Assembly: GCF_000812465.1 (NCBI RefSeq)
Contig: NZ_JWMA01000190.1
Coordinates: 1-64,000 of the forward strand
Direction of reading: 5' to 3'
Source: Cupriavidus sp. IDO
GTDB taxonomy: Bacteria > Pseudomonadota > Gammaproteobacteria > Burkholderiales > Burkholderiaceae
Length of the DNA: 64,000 bases
Below, piece by piece: positions 53,721 through 62,822 of the stretch. The notes below the pieces were generated by a model, which worked only from the letters and a program-made list of their open reading frames with translations, did no database searches and had not been told where the DNA came from. The translations under genes were made by a program, and so were the position numbers. Within the stretch, counting starts at the first letter, position 1; every line of letters starts with the position of its first letter.

Positions 53721-54413
53721 ATGTCCCGACGTGCCCCACCCGACCCCACCCGCCTGCGCGAGGAGATCGCACAGGCCGCCGCCCGCATGATTGCCGAGGA
53801 CGGCGCCGACTACGCCACCGCCAAGCGCAAGGCCGCCCGCCAGCTGCTTGGCGACCAGCGCGTGGCCGGCGAGTGGCTGCCCGACAACGAGCTGATCGAA
53901 GCCGAAGTGCGCGCCTACCAGGCGCTGTTCCACGCGGACAGCCAGCCGCGCATCCTGGCCCTGCTGCGCCGGCTGGCCGTGCTGGCCATGGAAGACCTGG
54001 CCGAATTCCGCCCCTACCTGGCCGGCGCCGTGCTCAATGGCACCGCCACCGAGCATTCGGATATCTATCTGCAGTGTTTCTGCGACAGCCCCAAGGACGC
54101 CACTTTGCACCTGCTCAATGCAGGCGTGAGCTTCGATACCAGCGAAACCCGGCACTTCAATGGCCGCGGCGAAGTCGAGACCCTCAGTTTCCTTTGGAAA
54201 GGCCAGTGGCCGGACCGGCGCGAAGCGCGCTTGCTGGCTGGCGAAGTGCGTGCGGAACTCGGCGCCCCGGTCGGTATCCATATCGCCTTGTATGATGCGG
54301 ATGACGAACGCGGCGCCGCGCGCGCCGAACCCGGCGGCCGACTCCCCCGGGCGGATGTGGACGCGGTGCGGAGCCTGCTCGCCGCCGCGGACGAGCCCGG
54401 CGCGGCCGCCTGA
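53721..54413 (+). CDS. Conserved hypothetical protein
   Basis: 230 residues, no domain that I can name with certainty. The N-terminal ~110 residues are helical and charged (TRLREEIAQAAARMIAEDGADYATAKRKAARQLLG); a beta-rich part follows, with EHSDIYLQCFCDSPKDATLHLLNAGVSFDTSETRHF and GEVETLSFLWKGQWPDRREARLL. The mid-part resembles small nucleotidyltransferase-like proteins found in Burkholderiales, but I see no complete GS...DxD motif. ATG at 53721, divergent from mpl, 73 bp before the TlpA-like gene. Confidence 0.75.
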   Translation: MSRRAPPDPTRLREEIAQAAARMIAEDGADYATAKRKAARQLLGDQRVAGEWLPDNELIEAEVRAYQALFHADSQPRILALLRRLAVLAMEDLAEFRPYLAGAVLNGTATEHSDIYLQCFCDSPKDATLHLLNAGVSFDTSETRHFNGRGEVETLSFLWKGQWPDRREARLLAGEVRAELGAPVGIHIALYDADDERGAARAEPGGRLPRADVDAVRSLLAAADEPGAAA

Positions 54414-54486
54414 GGCGTTCCGGCCCCTATAGCAATAACGTGCGAGAACCGCCCCCGAACGCGGCGGCTAACCGATCCATCTCCCC

Positions 54487-55035
54487 ATGACCAACATTGC
54501 CCCTGCTCCCGTCCGCCGTTCCCGCCTGTGGCTCTGGCTGGCCATTGCCGTGATCGCCGCGGCGGCGGGTGCGCTGGCCGGCCACTTCGTGTTTTCGCCC
54601 AAGCCGGCGTCCGACCAGGCAGTGGAAGCCTTCTTCCGGGCGCGGCTCCCGGATCCCGCCGGCTCCGACATTGATCTGGGCAAGTTCCGCGGCAAGACAG
54701 TCGTCGTCAATTTCTGGGCGCCGTGGTGCGGGCCGTGCGTCGAGGAAATGCCTGAACTGACGTCATTGCACGCTGAATATGCCGGCCAGCAGGTCGAGTT
54801 TGTCGGGATCGGCATCGATTCGGCGACGAACATCCAGCAGTTCCTCAAGAAAGTGCCGGTGGAATATCCGCTCGCGGTGGCCGGTTTTGCCGGCACCGAG
54901 CTGTCGCGCAACTTCGGCAATGCGGCGGGTGGCCTCCCCTACACCGTAGTGATAAACCCGGACGGCTCGGTGAAATTCCGCAAAATGGGGAGGGTCACGG
55001 CCAGGGAATTGCGTGCAGTACTGCCTGGCGCATGA
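54487..55035 (+). CDS. TlpA-family membrane-anchored thioredoxin
   Basis: 182-residue periplasmic thiol-disulfide protein. An uncleaved or signal anchor at 14-33 is followed by the thioredoxin/AhpC-like fold with active site FWAPWCGPC (C81, C84) and GLPYTVVINPDGSV containing the cis-Pro. Such proteins reduce disulfides, often for cytochrome c assembly. It lies just before aroQ-accB-accC, an order known in Burkholderiales, but has its own spacing of 214 bp. Confidence 0.9.
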   Translation: MTNIAPAPVRRSRLWLWLAIAVIAAAAGALAGHFVFSPKPASDQAVEAFFRARLPDPAGSDIDLGKFRGKTVVVNFWAPWCGPCVEEMPELTSLHAEYAGQQVEFVGIGIDSATNIQQFLKKVPVEYPLAVAGFAGTELSRNFGNAAGGLPYTVVINPDGSVKFRKMGRVTARELRAVLPGA

Positions 55036-55249
55036 GCGCCAACGCCAGACCAAGAGAAATCTTCGGCGAAAATTCAGAAAATTCGCTGATCTTCGCCAAA
55101 ACGTAGAAAAACGGCGCCCAATACCTGAAATGTGAGGCAATCGACCCTCCAGCATGTGCATGCGTCGTCAAGCCTTGTATCGCGCGCTAGACAAATCCCT
55201 CTAAGCTACGGTAATCTCCGCGCAATTTCGTTCAACTGGTCGAGCCGCC

Positions 55250-55738
55250 GTGACTGCTTCCCGCTCCATCCGTCGCTCCGCCCGCTACCGCAAGGTGCTG
55301 GTCCTGCATGGGCCAAACCTCAATTTGCTGGGCACTCGCGAACCGGAGACGTATGGGCACACCACGCTTGCCGATATCGATGCCGCCCTCGCGCAGCATG
55401 CGAGCCAGGCCGGCATTGCGCTGGCATCGTTCCAGTCGAACCATGAAGGGGCACTGGTCGACCGCGTCCATGCCGCGCGCGGCGAAGGCGTCGACTTCAT
55501 CATCATCAACCCGGCCGCCTACACGCACACCAGCGTCGCGCTGCGCGATGCGCTGGCAGGGGTGGCGATTCCGTTTGTCGAGGTTCACCTGTCGAACGTG
55601 CATCGCCGCGAGAGCTTCCGCCACCATTCTTATTTCTCCGACCTGGCAGTCGGGGTGATCTGCGGACTCGGCTGGCAGGGTTACCTGCTGGCGCTGGACT
55701 ATGCCCTCGGGCAGGAGCAGCCGCCACCGGGGGGCTGA
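55250..55738 (+). CDS. aroQ: Type II 3-dehydroquinate dehydratase
   Basis: 162-residue dodecameric enzyme of the shikimate pathway. Motifs [18 protein letters not shown] (active-site Tyr35 region), [28 protein letters not shown] and [17 protein letters not shown]. The start codon is GTG at 55250, giving a 15-residue basic N-terminal extension before the conserved core. It precedes accB by 167 bp. Confidence 0.95.
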   Translation: MTASRSIRRSARYRKVLVLHGPNLNLLGTREPETYGHTTLADIDAALAQHASQAGIALASFQSNHEGALVDRVHAARGEGVDFIIINPAAYTHTSVALRDALAGVAIPFVEVHLSNVHRRESFRHHSYFSDLAVGVICGLGWQGYLLALDYALGQEQPPPGG

Positions 55739-55905
55739 GTCCCGCCAAACGTTTTCGAGTAGATGACGCGCGCCGCCTCGCGGCCCGCGCCCGGCGCGTG
55801 TGCAGCATGCGCGGAGGGTGCGGACGGTGGTGGGCGCAACAATGATTTTTTCCGCCGCCGTCCCGACGGGCGCTGGCGCGATAAACCGATTCAGGAGGAT
55901 AGAAG

Positions 55906-56367
55906 ATGGACCTGCGCAAGCTGAAGACGCTGATCGACCTGGTGGCCGAGTCCGGCATCTCCGAGCTGGAAGTCACCGAAGGCGACGGCAAGGTGCGTAT
56001 CGTCAAGCAACCGCCGCAAGTGATCGCCGCGCCGATGGCCATGCCGCAGATGCAGGCGCTGCCGGGCATGCCCGCCGCCGCACCTGCAGCCGCCGCGCCC
56101 GCCGCCGAACCCGCCGCTGCGCAACTGCCGGCCGGCCACATCGTCACCTCGCCGATGGTCGGCACCTTCTACCGCGCACCGTCCCCGGGCGCCGCACCGT
56201 TCGTCAATGTCGGCGACTCGGTGAAGGAAGGCCAGACCGTCTGCATCATCGAAGCCATGAAGCTGCTCAATGAAATCGAGTGCGACAAGGCCGGCGTGAT
56301 CAAGGAAATCCTGGTCGAGAACGGCCAGGCAGTCGAATACGGCCAGCCGCTGTTCGTCATCGGCTGA
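55906..56367 (+). CDS. accB: Biotin carboxyl carrier protein of acetyl-CoA carboxylase
   Basis: 153-residue BCCP. An N-terminal helical segment (1-35), an Ala/Pro/Met-rich flexible linker (37-78), and the biotinyl domain with K119 in [11 protein letters not shown]. It carries the carboxyl group from AccC to AccA/AccD in the first step of fatty-acid synthesis. GGAGG upstream gives strong translation. accC follows after an unusually long 209-bp spacer. Confidence 0.96.
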   Translation: MDLRKLKTLIDLVAESGISELEVTEGDGKVRIVKQPPQVIAAPMAMPQMQALPGMPAAAPAAAAPAAEPAAAQLPAGHIVTSPMVGTFYRAPSPGAAPFVNVGDSVKEGQTVCIIEAMKLLNEIECDKAGVIKEILVENGQAVEYGQPLFVIG

Positions 56368-56576
56368 GCCTGATCCGGCATGCCGCGCCGCACGCTGCCA
56401 TGGCCCGAACCGGCAGGCACGCCCGGCGCAGGCTCCCGGACGTCTTGGACGTCATCGACGTTTTGGGCATCGCGGCTCCCATCCCGTGCAGTACCGCGGC
56501 CCAGCGTCATGGCCGCGCGCCCGATGTGCCGCCCCGGCACGCAGCGGGACCGCTCCCGTTCTCGCAGAGAGAGACC

Positions 56577-57944
56577 ATGTTTGAAAAAATTCTGATCGCG
56601 AACCGCGGTGAAATCGCCCTTCGCATCCAGCGCGCCTGCCGCGAACTTGGCATCAAGACGGTGGTGGTGTACTCGGAGGCCGACAAGGAAGCCAAGTACG
56701 TCAAGCTGGCCGACGAAGCCGTCTGTATCGGCCCGGCCCCGTCGCCGCTGTCGTACCTCAACATGCCGGCCATCATCTCGGCCGCCGAGGTGACCGACGC
56801 CCAGGCCATCCACCCGGGCTACGGCTTCCTCTCGGAGAACGCCGACTTTGCCGAGCGCGTGGAAAAGTCCGGCTTCGTCTTTATCGGCCCGACCGCCGAA
56901 AGCATCCGCCTGATGGGCGACAAGGTGTCGGCCAAGCAGGCCATGATCAAGGCCGGCGTGCCGTGCGTGCCGGGCTCCGACGGCGCCCTGCCCAATGATC
57001 CCAAGGAAATCCTGGAGACCGCGCGCCGCGTGGGCTACCCGGTGATCATCAAGGCCGCCGGCGGCGGCGGCGGCCGCGGCATGCGCGTGGTGCACACCGA
57101 AGCCGCGCTGATCAACGCCGTCAACATGACGCGTGAAGAAGCGGGCCGTGCCTTCGGCAACCCGGAGGTCTACATGGAGAAATTTCTGGAGAACCCCCGC
57201 CACGTCGAAATCCAGATCCTGGCCGACCAGCACCGGCAGGCCGTGTGGCTGGGCGAGCGCGACTGCTCCATGCAGCGCCGCCACCAGAAGGTGATCGAGG
57301 AAGCGCCCGCGCCGCACATCCCGCGCCGCCTGATCGAGCGCATCGGCGACCGTTGCGCCGAGGCCTGCAAGAAGATGGGCTACCGCGGCGCCGGCACCTT
57401 CGAGTTCCTGTACGAGAACAACGAGTTCTACTTCATCGAGATGAACACCCGCGTGCAGGTCGAGCACCCGGTCACCGAGATGATCACGGGCATCGACATC
57501 GTGCAGGAGCAGATCCGCATCGCCTTCGGCGAGAAGCTGCGTGTGCGCCAGAAGGACATCCAGTTCCGCGGGCATGCGGTCGAATGCCGCATCAATGCGG
57601 AAGACCCCTTCAAGTTCACGCCGTCGCCTGGCCGCATCACCGCATGGCACATGCCCGGCGGACCTGGTGTACGGGTCGACTCGCACGCGTATGATGGCTA
57701 CTTCGTACCGCCCACCTACGATTCGATGATCGGCAAGATCATCACTTATGGCGCGACCCGCGAGCAGGCCATCGCCCGCATGCGTATCGCGCTGTCGGAA
57801 ATGGTGGTGGACGGCATCCAGACCAATGTACCCTTGCATCGCGAGCTGATGCTGGACGCCAATTTCGTCGAAGGCGGCACCAGCATCCACTATCTCGAGA
57901 ACCGCCTGGCGCAGCGCGCCGCGGGACAAGGCGAGAAGGTCTGA
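56577..57944 (+). CDS. accC: Biotin carboxylase of acetyl-CoA carboxylase
   Basis: 455-residue ATP-grasp enzyme that carboxylates the biotin on AccB. Motifs [21 protein letters not shown], the Gly-rich ATP loop [14 protein letters not shown], the [20 protein letters not shown] region and [23 protein letters not shown] at 56577 with AGAGAGA upstream. The 209-bp accB-accC gap contains no ORF but has GACGTC repeated (56436-56462). Confidence 0.97.
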   Translation: MFEKILIANRGEIALRIQRACRELGIKTVVVYSEADKEAKYVKLADEAVCIGPAPSPLSYLNMPAIISAAEVTDAQAIHPGYGFLSENADFAERVEKSGFVFIGPTAESIRLMGDKVSAKQAMIKAGVPCVPGSDGALPNDPKEILETARRVGYPVIIKAAGGGGGRGMRVVHTEAALINAVNMTREEAGRAFGNPEVYMEKFLENPRHVEIQILADQHRQAVWLGERDCSMQRRHQKVIEEAPAPHIPRRLIERIGDRCAEACKKMGYRGAGTFEFLYENNEFYFIEMNTRVQVEHPVTEMITGIDIVQEQIRIAFGEKLRVRQKDIQFRGHAVECRINAEDPFKFTPSPGRITAWHMPGGPGVRVDSHAYDGYFVPPTYDSMIGKIITYGATREQAIARMRIALSEMVVDGIQTNVPLHRELMLDANFVEGGTSIHYLENRLAQRAAGQGEKV

Positions 57945-57987
57945 CGCAAAGTTATCCGCAATACGCACGCAGTAAGCAAGGAAGCCC

Positions 57988-58881
57988 GTGGCATTTCAGG
58001 AATGTGTGATCGAAGTGGCGCAGGACCAGGCCGAAGCCTGGTCTGACGCCCTGTTCGACCTCGGCGCGCTGTCAGTGTCGGTGGAAGACGCCGACGCCGA
58101 CACGCCGGACGAGCAGCCGCTGTTCGGCGAGCCCGGGCTCGAACCGACCAAGCTCGCGTGGAACCGCTCGCGCGTGGTGGCGCTGTTCGATGACGAGACC
58201 GATCCGGCGCTCGTGGTCGCGGCCGCGGCCAATGCGCTTGGCATCGATCCGGTGCCGGCATACCTGCTGCGTGACGTGGAAGACCAGGACTGGGTGCGGC
58301 TCACGCAATCGCAGTTCGAGCCGATCCGCATCGGCGAACGGATCTGGGTCGTGCCCTCGTGGCACGATGCGCCGGAGCCTGACGCGGTGGTGCTGGAACT
58401 CGACCCCGGCCTGGCCTTCGGCACCGGTAGCCATCCCACCACGCGGCTGTGCATGCAGTGGCTGGAGCAGAACCTGAAGGCGGGCGAAACCGTGCTCGAC
58501 TACGGCTGCGGCTCCGGCATCCTCGCCATCGTCGCGCGCAAGCTTGGCGCGGGCGAGACCATCGGCATCGATATCGATCCGAACGCCGTCGAAGCGTCGC
58601 GCTACAACGCCGACCGCAACCAGGTGCAAGCCACGTTCGCGCTGCCGGAATCGGTGTCCGAAGCCAGCTACGACCTGGTCGTGGCGAATATCCTATCCAA
58701 TCCGCTCAAGCTGATGGCGGCCATGCTGAGCGCACGCGTGCGCCCGGGCGGTCGCCTGGTGCTGTCTGGCGTGCTCGAACGCCAGGCGGAAGAAGTCGCC
58801 GCTGCCTACGCTCCCTGGCTGCCGCTGTCTGTCTGGCGCAGCGAGGAAGGCTGGGTCTGCCTGAGCGGCACCCGTCCCTGA
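57988..58881 (+). CDS. prmA: Ribosomal protein L11 methyltransferase
   Basis: 297-residue enzyme trimethylating L11. N-terminal substrate-binding domain (1-100), then a SAM domain with [18 protein letters not shown] and the NPPY-like [16 protein letters not shown]. The start codon is GTG at 57988 ([21 protein letters not shown] follows closely). It lies 43 bp after accC, the common accB-accC-prmA order in proteobacteria. Confidence 0.95.
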   Translation: MAFQECVIEVAQDQAEAWSDALFDLGALSVSVEDADADTPDEQPLFGEPGLEPTKLAWNRSRVVALFDDETDPALVVAAAANALGIDPVPAYLLRDVEDQDWVRLTQSQFEPIRIGERIWVVPSWHDAPEPDAVVLELDPGLAFGTGSHPTTRLCMQWLEQNLKAGETVLDYGCGSGILAIVARKLGAGETIGIDIDPNAVEASRYNADRNQVQATFALPESVSEASYDLVVANILSNPLKLMAAMLSARVRPGGRLVLSGVLERQAEEVAAAYAPWLPLSVWRSEEGWVCLSGTRP

Positions 58882-58890
58882 TCCACACCG

Positions 58891-60384
58891 ATGGCCGCCG
58901 CCAAGCTCGTCACACGCTGCCCGGCCTGCCGCACGGCCTTCCGGCTGGTCGCGGACCAGTTGCGCCTGCGCCAGGGCCTGGTGCGCTGCGGCCACTGCGA
59001 CACCGTCTTTGACGCACGCGAACACCTGATCGAAGTGCCGGTGCAGGCGGGCCCTTCTGCTTCTGCCGCGCAAAAGCCCCCGGCGCCGGCCGCCGCGATC
59101 GCGCCGGAAGCGGAAACGCCACGGCCGCGAATCCCCGACTTCGACCCGGGCTATGACCCCGGCTACGACGTACCCGCGCTCGACTCTCCGACCATGATGA
59201 TGTCGCCGTCGGAAGACGCCGGCCAGGACGATCACGCGACGGAAGCTGAACCCGGCGACGTCGCGGCTGAAGCCGCTGATGCGGCCGAGGTGGCCGCGAA
59301 GGAATCGGAAAGCCACAGGGCCGAGGCCGGCAGCGCCGCCGAGCCTGAGATGTCGCTGGCCTCGCCGGAAGCCGCGCCCGAGCCGTCCGTCGCAACGCCG
59401 GCCGCGGCTGCCTGGCCGGCACTCGATCACGGCGCGCTGGAAGACTCCGACCGGACGCATACGCCGGCGCAGGAATTCGAGGCTGAAGCACCGGCCGGCG
59501 AGACCCCTGCTGCCGCGGCAGAGAGCAAGCCCTTCCCTCCTCCGGCAGTCACGCTCAGCGCAGGTGAATTCCTGCGCGCGGCATCGAGCGACATCAGCGC
59601 GGAGGATGCCGAGCCGAGGCACGGCGCGCCCGCCGGACAGAAGCACGAGCCGTCATTCCGCCCCACGCCCGTCCACGAACCGGCACGCGACTACGGACAC
59701 AACTACGGCCCCGCCTACGGACCCGAGCCCTCCAGCCCGGCCAACGATTTCAGCGCTACCGCCGGCGCCATCGCCCGCGAACAGGCGACCCGCCGCTGGA
59801 AGCGCTACGATCAGCCCGCCGGCCCGGTATTTGCCCCCGATTTCCTGCGCCAGGCACGCGAGCGAGAACGCGGACGTGCGGGCCAGCCCGGCGCGGCCTC
59901 GCCCGCCCGGCGCCAGTGGTGGTGGGCCGCCGCCGCGGTGCTCGGCGTGGGCATCATTGTCCAGGGCGTATATCTCGCGCGCAGCCAGCTTGCCGGCCAG
60001 TTCCCGATGCTGCGCCCGGCACTCGAGGCCGCGTGCGCGCCAGTCGGCTGCACCGTGCCGCCGTGGCGCGACATCGATGCGCTGCGCATCGACACGTCGC
60101 AGCTGCAGAAGCAGGACGACGGCAGCGATGCCTACCTGCTGGCCGTCACGCTGCGCAACCAGGGCCGCGCCACCACGGCACTGCCGGCCATCGAGCTGGT
60201 GATGACCGACCTGCAGGACCAGCTGCTGCTGCGCCGCGTGCTGCAACCGGCGGATTATCTTGAGCCGGCGCAAAAGGCCTTCGCCGCGCATGGTCTTCGC
60301 GCGGGCACTGAGTTGCCGGTTCGGGTACGATTCCGGACGCAGCAGGCGGCAGCGAACTACCGCGTGCTGATTTTCTATCCCTGA
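58891..60384 (+). CDS. Zinc-ribbon (MJ0042) and DUF3426 membrane protein
   Basis: 497-residue protein. The N-terminal zinc ribbon has C10, C13, C33, C36 (CPAC...CGHC). A long acidic Ala/Pro/Glu-rich linker (about 45-340) is followed by one membrane helix (about 344-365, AAVLGVGIIVQGVYL) and a C-terminal periplasmic DUF3426 domain with APVGCTVPPWRDIDALRID and TELPVRVRF. Thus the zinc finger is cytoplasmic. Function is unknown; the gene follows prmA by 9 bp in many betaproteobacteria. Confidence 0.85.
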   Translation: MAAAKLVTRCPACRTAFRLVADQLRLRQGLVRCGHCDTVFDAREHLIEVPVQAGPSASAAQKPPAPAAAIAPEAETPRPRIPDFDPGYDPGYDVPALDSPTMMMSPSEDAGQDDHATEAEPGDVAAEAADAAEVAAKESESHRAEAGSAAEPEMSLASPEAAPEPSVATPAAAAWPALDHGALEDSDRTHTPAQEFEAEAPAGETPAAAAESKPFPPPAVTLSAGEFLRAASSDISAEDAEPRHGAPAGQKHEPSFRPTPVHEPARDYGHNYGPAYGPEPSSPANDFSATAGAIAREQATRRWKRYDQPAGPVFAPDFLRQARERERGRAGQPGAASPARRQWWWAAAAVLGVGIIVQGVYLARSQLAGQFPMLRPALEAACAPVGCTVPPWRDIDALRIDTSQLQKQDDGSDAYLLAVTLRNQGRATTALPAIELVMTDLQDQLLLRRVLQPADYLEPAQKAFAAHGLRAGTELPVRVRFRTQQAAANYRVLIFYP

Positions 60385-60393
60385 ATTCCGCAG

Positions 60394-60430
60394 GCTGGCC
60401 GCCGGACCGAATCCGAGACCGGTGGCCAGC
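60394..60430 (+). other. Hairpin between DUF3426 gene and tpx
   Basis: GCTGGCCGCCGG (60394-60405) pairs with CCGGTGGCCAGC (60419-60430), 12 pairs with one G-T, loop of 13. It begins 10 bp after the stop and lacks a T run; it may separate the prmA-DUF3426 transcript from tpx. Confidence 0.5.
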
Positions 60431-60471
60431 CGCACCCCCCAGTGAATTCCTATACAGCAAGGAGTAGACCC

Positions 60472-60972
60472 ATGAGCAACGTTACCCTCGGCGGCAACCC
60501 GATCGAAGTGGCGGGCAAGTTTCCCAAGGCCGGCGACAAGGCAGCCGATTTCTCGCTCGTCGGCAAGGACCTGAAGGACGTCACGCTGGCCGACTTCGCC
60601 GGCAAACGCAAGGTGCTGAACATCGTCCCCAGCCTCGACACGCCGGTGTGCCAGGCTTCCACCCGCAAGTTCAATGAAGCTGCCAGCAGCCTGGCCAACA
60701 CCGTGGTGCTGACCATCTCGGCCGACCTGCCGTTCGCGATGGGCCGCTTCTGCACGGCCGAAGGCCTGGCCAACGTGGTGCCGCTGTCGCTGATGCGCGG
60801 CGCCGATTTCAAGACCAGCTACGGTGTGGACATCAAGACTGGCCCGCTGGCCGGCGTGACCGCCCGCGCAGTGGTCGTGCTCGATGAGAACAACACCGTC
60901 AAGTACAGCCAGCTCGTGCCGGAAATCAAGACCGAGCCCGACTACGATGCTGCCCTGGCTGCGCTGAAGTAA
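60472..60972 (+). CDS. tpx: Thiol peroxidase Tpx
   Basis: 166-residue atypical 2-Cys peroxiredoxin reducing hydroperoxides with thioredoxin. Peroxidatic C60 in [12 protein letters not shown] and resolving C94 in [11 protein letters not shown] at 60472 has a strong AAGGAG 9 bp upstream; an in-frame start 30 bp earlier is unlikely. Cytosolic or periplasmic location cannot be settled, but no signal peptide is visible. It has its own terminator. Confidence 0.96.
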   Translation: MSNVTLGGNPIEVAGKFPKAGDKAADFSLVGKDLKDVTLADFAGKRKVLNIVPSLDTPVCQASTRKFNEAASSLANTVVLTISADLPFAMGRFCTAEGLANVVPLSLMRGADFKTSYGVDIKTGPLAGVTARAVVVLDENNTVKYSQLVPEIKTEPDYDAALAALK

Positions 60973-60996
60973 AACACGCCGCGCCTGTCCGGCAAC

Positions 60997-61033
60997 GGCC
61001 GCCCGCATCCCCGGGGCGGCCGCTTCGTTTTTT
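60997..61033 (+). terminator. tpx terminator
   Basis: A GGCCGCCC/GGGCGGCC stem (60997-61004 and 61014-61021) followed by six T (61028-61033). Confidence 0.85.
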
Positions 61034-61088
61034 AACCTTCCCGTTTGCGAGCCTTCGCAACGCAATCACTACAAGCACTGGAGAGAGA

Positions 61089-62036
61089 ATGGCCAGCCTG
61101 ATCTGCGGCTCCGTCGCCTACGACACCATCATGACGTTCGACGGGCGCTTCCGCGAACACATCCTGCCGGACCAGATCCACATGCTGAACGTCTCGTTCC
61201 TGGTGCCCGGCATGCGCCGCGAGTACGGCGGCTGCGCCGGAAACATCGCCTACACGCTGAAGATGCTCGGCGGCGAGCCGGTGGTGATGGCGACTGTCGG
61301 CGTCGATGCCGAACCCTACCTGGAATACCTGCGCGGGCTCGACATCAACACCACGCACATCCGCACCCTGCCCGACACCTTCACCGCGCAGGCGATGATC
61401 ACGACGGACCTGGACAACAACCAGATCACCGCCTTCCACCCCGGCGCCATGAGCCAGTCGCAGCTGTCCAACGTGAAGGACGCACTGGGCGGCCCGCAGT
61501 CGCCGGCGCTGGGCATCGTCGCGCCGGACAGCCGCGAGGGCATGCTGCACCACGCGCACCAGTTCGCCGAGGCCGGCGTTCCGTTCATCTTTGACCTCGG
61601 CCAGGCCATGCCCCTGTTCAACGGCGAGGACCTGCGGGAGTTCGTTGAACTCGCCAGCTACGTGACAGTCAATGACTACGAAGCGCAGGTCCTGCTGTCC
61701 CGCACGGCCTGGACCAGCGCCGAGGTTGCCGCCAAGGTTCGTGCCTTCATCGTCACGCACGGCGAGCGCGGCGCCAGCATCTTTGCCGATGGTCAGCAGT
61801 ACGCGATTCCGGCCGTACCGGCCGAGCGCATCGTGGACCCGACCGGTTGCGGCGACGCCTTCCGCGGCGGGCTGCTGTACGGCATTGAGAACGGTTTAGA
61901 CTGGGAAACCACTGGCCGCCTGGCTTCGCTGATGGGGTCGATCAAGATCGCGCAGCAGGGTCCGCAGAACCACTGGCTGTCGCGCGACGAAATTGGCAAC
62001 CGCTTCCAGTCTGCTTTCGGGTACCGCTACGCCTGA
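61089..62036 (+). CDS. PfkB-family carbohydrate/nucleoside kinase
   Basis: 315-residue ribokinase-fold kinase. Features are ICGSVAYDTIMTFDGRF, YGGCAGNIAYTLKMLGG (substrate region) and the catalytic DPTGCGDAFRGGLLYG, with Cys instead of the usual Ala in the GAGD anion hole. Similar proteins in Burkholderiales are annotated as adenosine or sugar kinases. The neighbours give no pathway clue. Confidence 0.88.
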   Translation: MASLICGSVAYDTIMTFDGRFREHILPDQIHMLNVSFLVPGMRREYGGCAGNIAYTLKMLGGEPVVMATVGVDAEPYLEYLRGLDINTTHIRTLPDTFTAQAMITTDLDNNQITAFHPGAMSQSQLSNVKDALGGPQSPALGIVAPDSREGMLHHAHQFAEAGVPFIFDLGQAMPLFNGEDLREFVELASYVTVNDYEAQVLLSRTAWTSAEVAAKVRAFIVTHGERGASIFADGQQYAIPAVPAERIVDPTGCGDAFRGGLLYGIENGLDWETTGRLASLMGSIKIAQQGPQNHWLSRDEIGNRFQSAFGYRYA

Positions 62037-62073
62037 CCTGCGAACGGTGCGTGGCACTTTTTCGGGATCTGAC

Positions 62074-62553
62074 ATGAATAACAACATGCTCCGCGGCGGC
62101 CTTGCCACCACTCTTGCCTTTCTCGCCGCTGCCACCCTTGTGGCCGGCTGTGCCACGCAATCCAATTCCAACAGCGTCTACTCCACCGGCCAGGCCCAGC
62201 GCGAGCAGATCGTGCGATTCGGCGTGGTGGAAGGCGTGCGCGACGTGATGATCCAGGGCAGCCAGACCGGCGCCGGCACGCTGGCCGGTGGCGCCATCGG
62301 CGGCGTCGCGGCCGGCAGCACCATCGGCGGCGGCAACGGCGCCGTGGCGGCCGGTATTCTTGGCGCGGTGCTGGGCGGCATTGCCGGCAGCGCGGCCGAG
62401 AACAAGATCAACCAGCGCCGCGGCCTGGAGATCACGGTGCGCCTGGACAATGGCGAGATGCGCGCCATCACCCAGGAAGCCGACGAAATCTTCCAGCCCG
62501 GCCAGCGCGTGCGGCTGCTGTCTTCCGGCGGCGTGACCCGCGTCACACACTGA
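62074..62553 (+). CDS. Glycine-zipper outer-membrane lipoprotein (SlyB-like)
   Basis: 159-residue lipoprotein with lipobox LVAGC (C26) and a central glycine-zipper pair (about 68-110, TLAGGAIGGVAAGS and GAVLGGIAGSAAENK), followed by a small beta domain (ITVRLDNGEMRAITQEADEIFQPGQRVRLLSS). This is the SlyB/PcP pattern of envelope-stabilising lipoproteins. Its start lies 37 bp after the kinase, and a clear terminator follows. Confidence 0.88.
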   Translation: MNNNMLRGGLATTLAFLAAATLVAGCATQSNSNSVYSTGQAQREQIVRFGVVEGVRDVMIQGSQTGAGTLAGGAIGGVAAGSTIGGGNGAVAAGILGAVLGGIAGSAAENKINQRRGLEITVRLDNGEMRAITQEADEIFQPGQRVRLLSSGGVTRVTH

Positions 62554-62600
62554 CGACCAGCTGCGCTGGCCGCTCAACGCGGCCAGCAAGCGCGCCAGCG

Positions 62601-62637
62601 AGCGCCGCACCCGGGAGGGTCGCGGCGCTTTTCTTTT
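62601..62637 (+). terminator. Terminator after the SlyB-like gene
   Basis: An AGCGCCGC/GCGGCGCT stem (62601-62608 and 62622-62629) with an ACCC/GGGT extension, followed by TTTTCTTTT. Confidence 0.88.
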
Positions 62638-62673
62638 GCTGCCAGCGCCCCTTCCAGCGCGCCTCGCGGGCAT

Positions 62674-62712
62674 GAAAAAACCCGCCGGGCGGATGCCATC
62701 GGCGGGTTGGCA
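62674..62712 (-). terminator. Terminator of the H1-like transcript
   Basis: On the minus strand AACCCGCC pairs with GGCGGGTT (plus-strand arms about 62684-62691 and 62702-62709), followed by a run of T (plus-strand AAAAAA from 62680). It lies about 110 bp after the H1-like stop codon, after the hairpin chain. Confidence 0.85.
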
Positions 62713-62800
62713 AGACTGCCGTCTTGCAGACCGGATACGAGGTATCCGGTCACTGTGGCACGCGCTGCGTGCCCTGGCGATTCCCTGAGGAAATCGTAGC
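62710..62800 (-). ncRNA. Chain of hairpins in the 3' UTR of the H1-like gene (small RNA candidate)
   Basis: Three consecutive perfect stems: GCAAGAC/GTCTTGC (62710-62727), CCGGATAC/GTATCCGG (62731-62749) and GGCACGC/GCGTGCC (62757-62773), plus a weaker CGATT/AATCG stem (about 62778-62797). On the minus strand they lie between the H1-like stop codon and its terminator. Such a compact structured tail ending in a terminator is typical of 3'-UTR-derived small RNAs, but could also simply protect the mRNA. No known RNA family is recognised. Confidence 0.4.
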
Positions 62801-62822
62801 GCCCACTCCGGAACGGAGCAGC

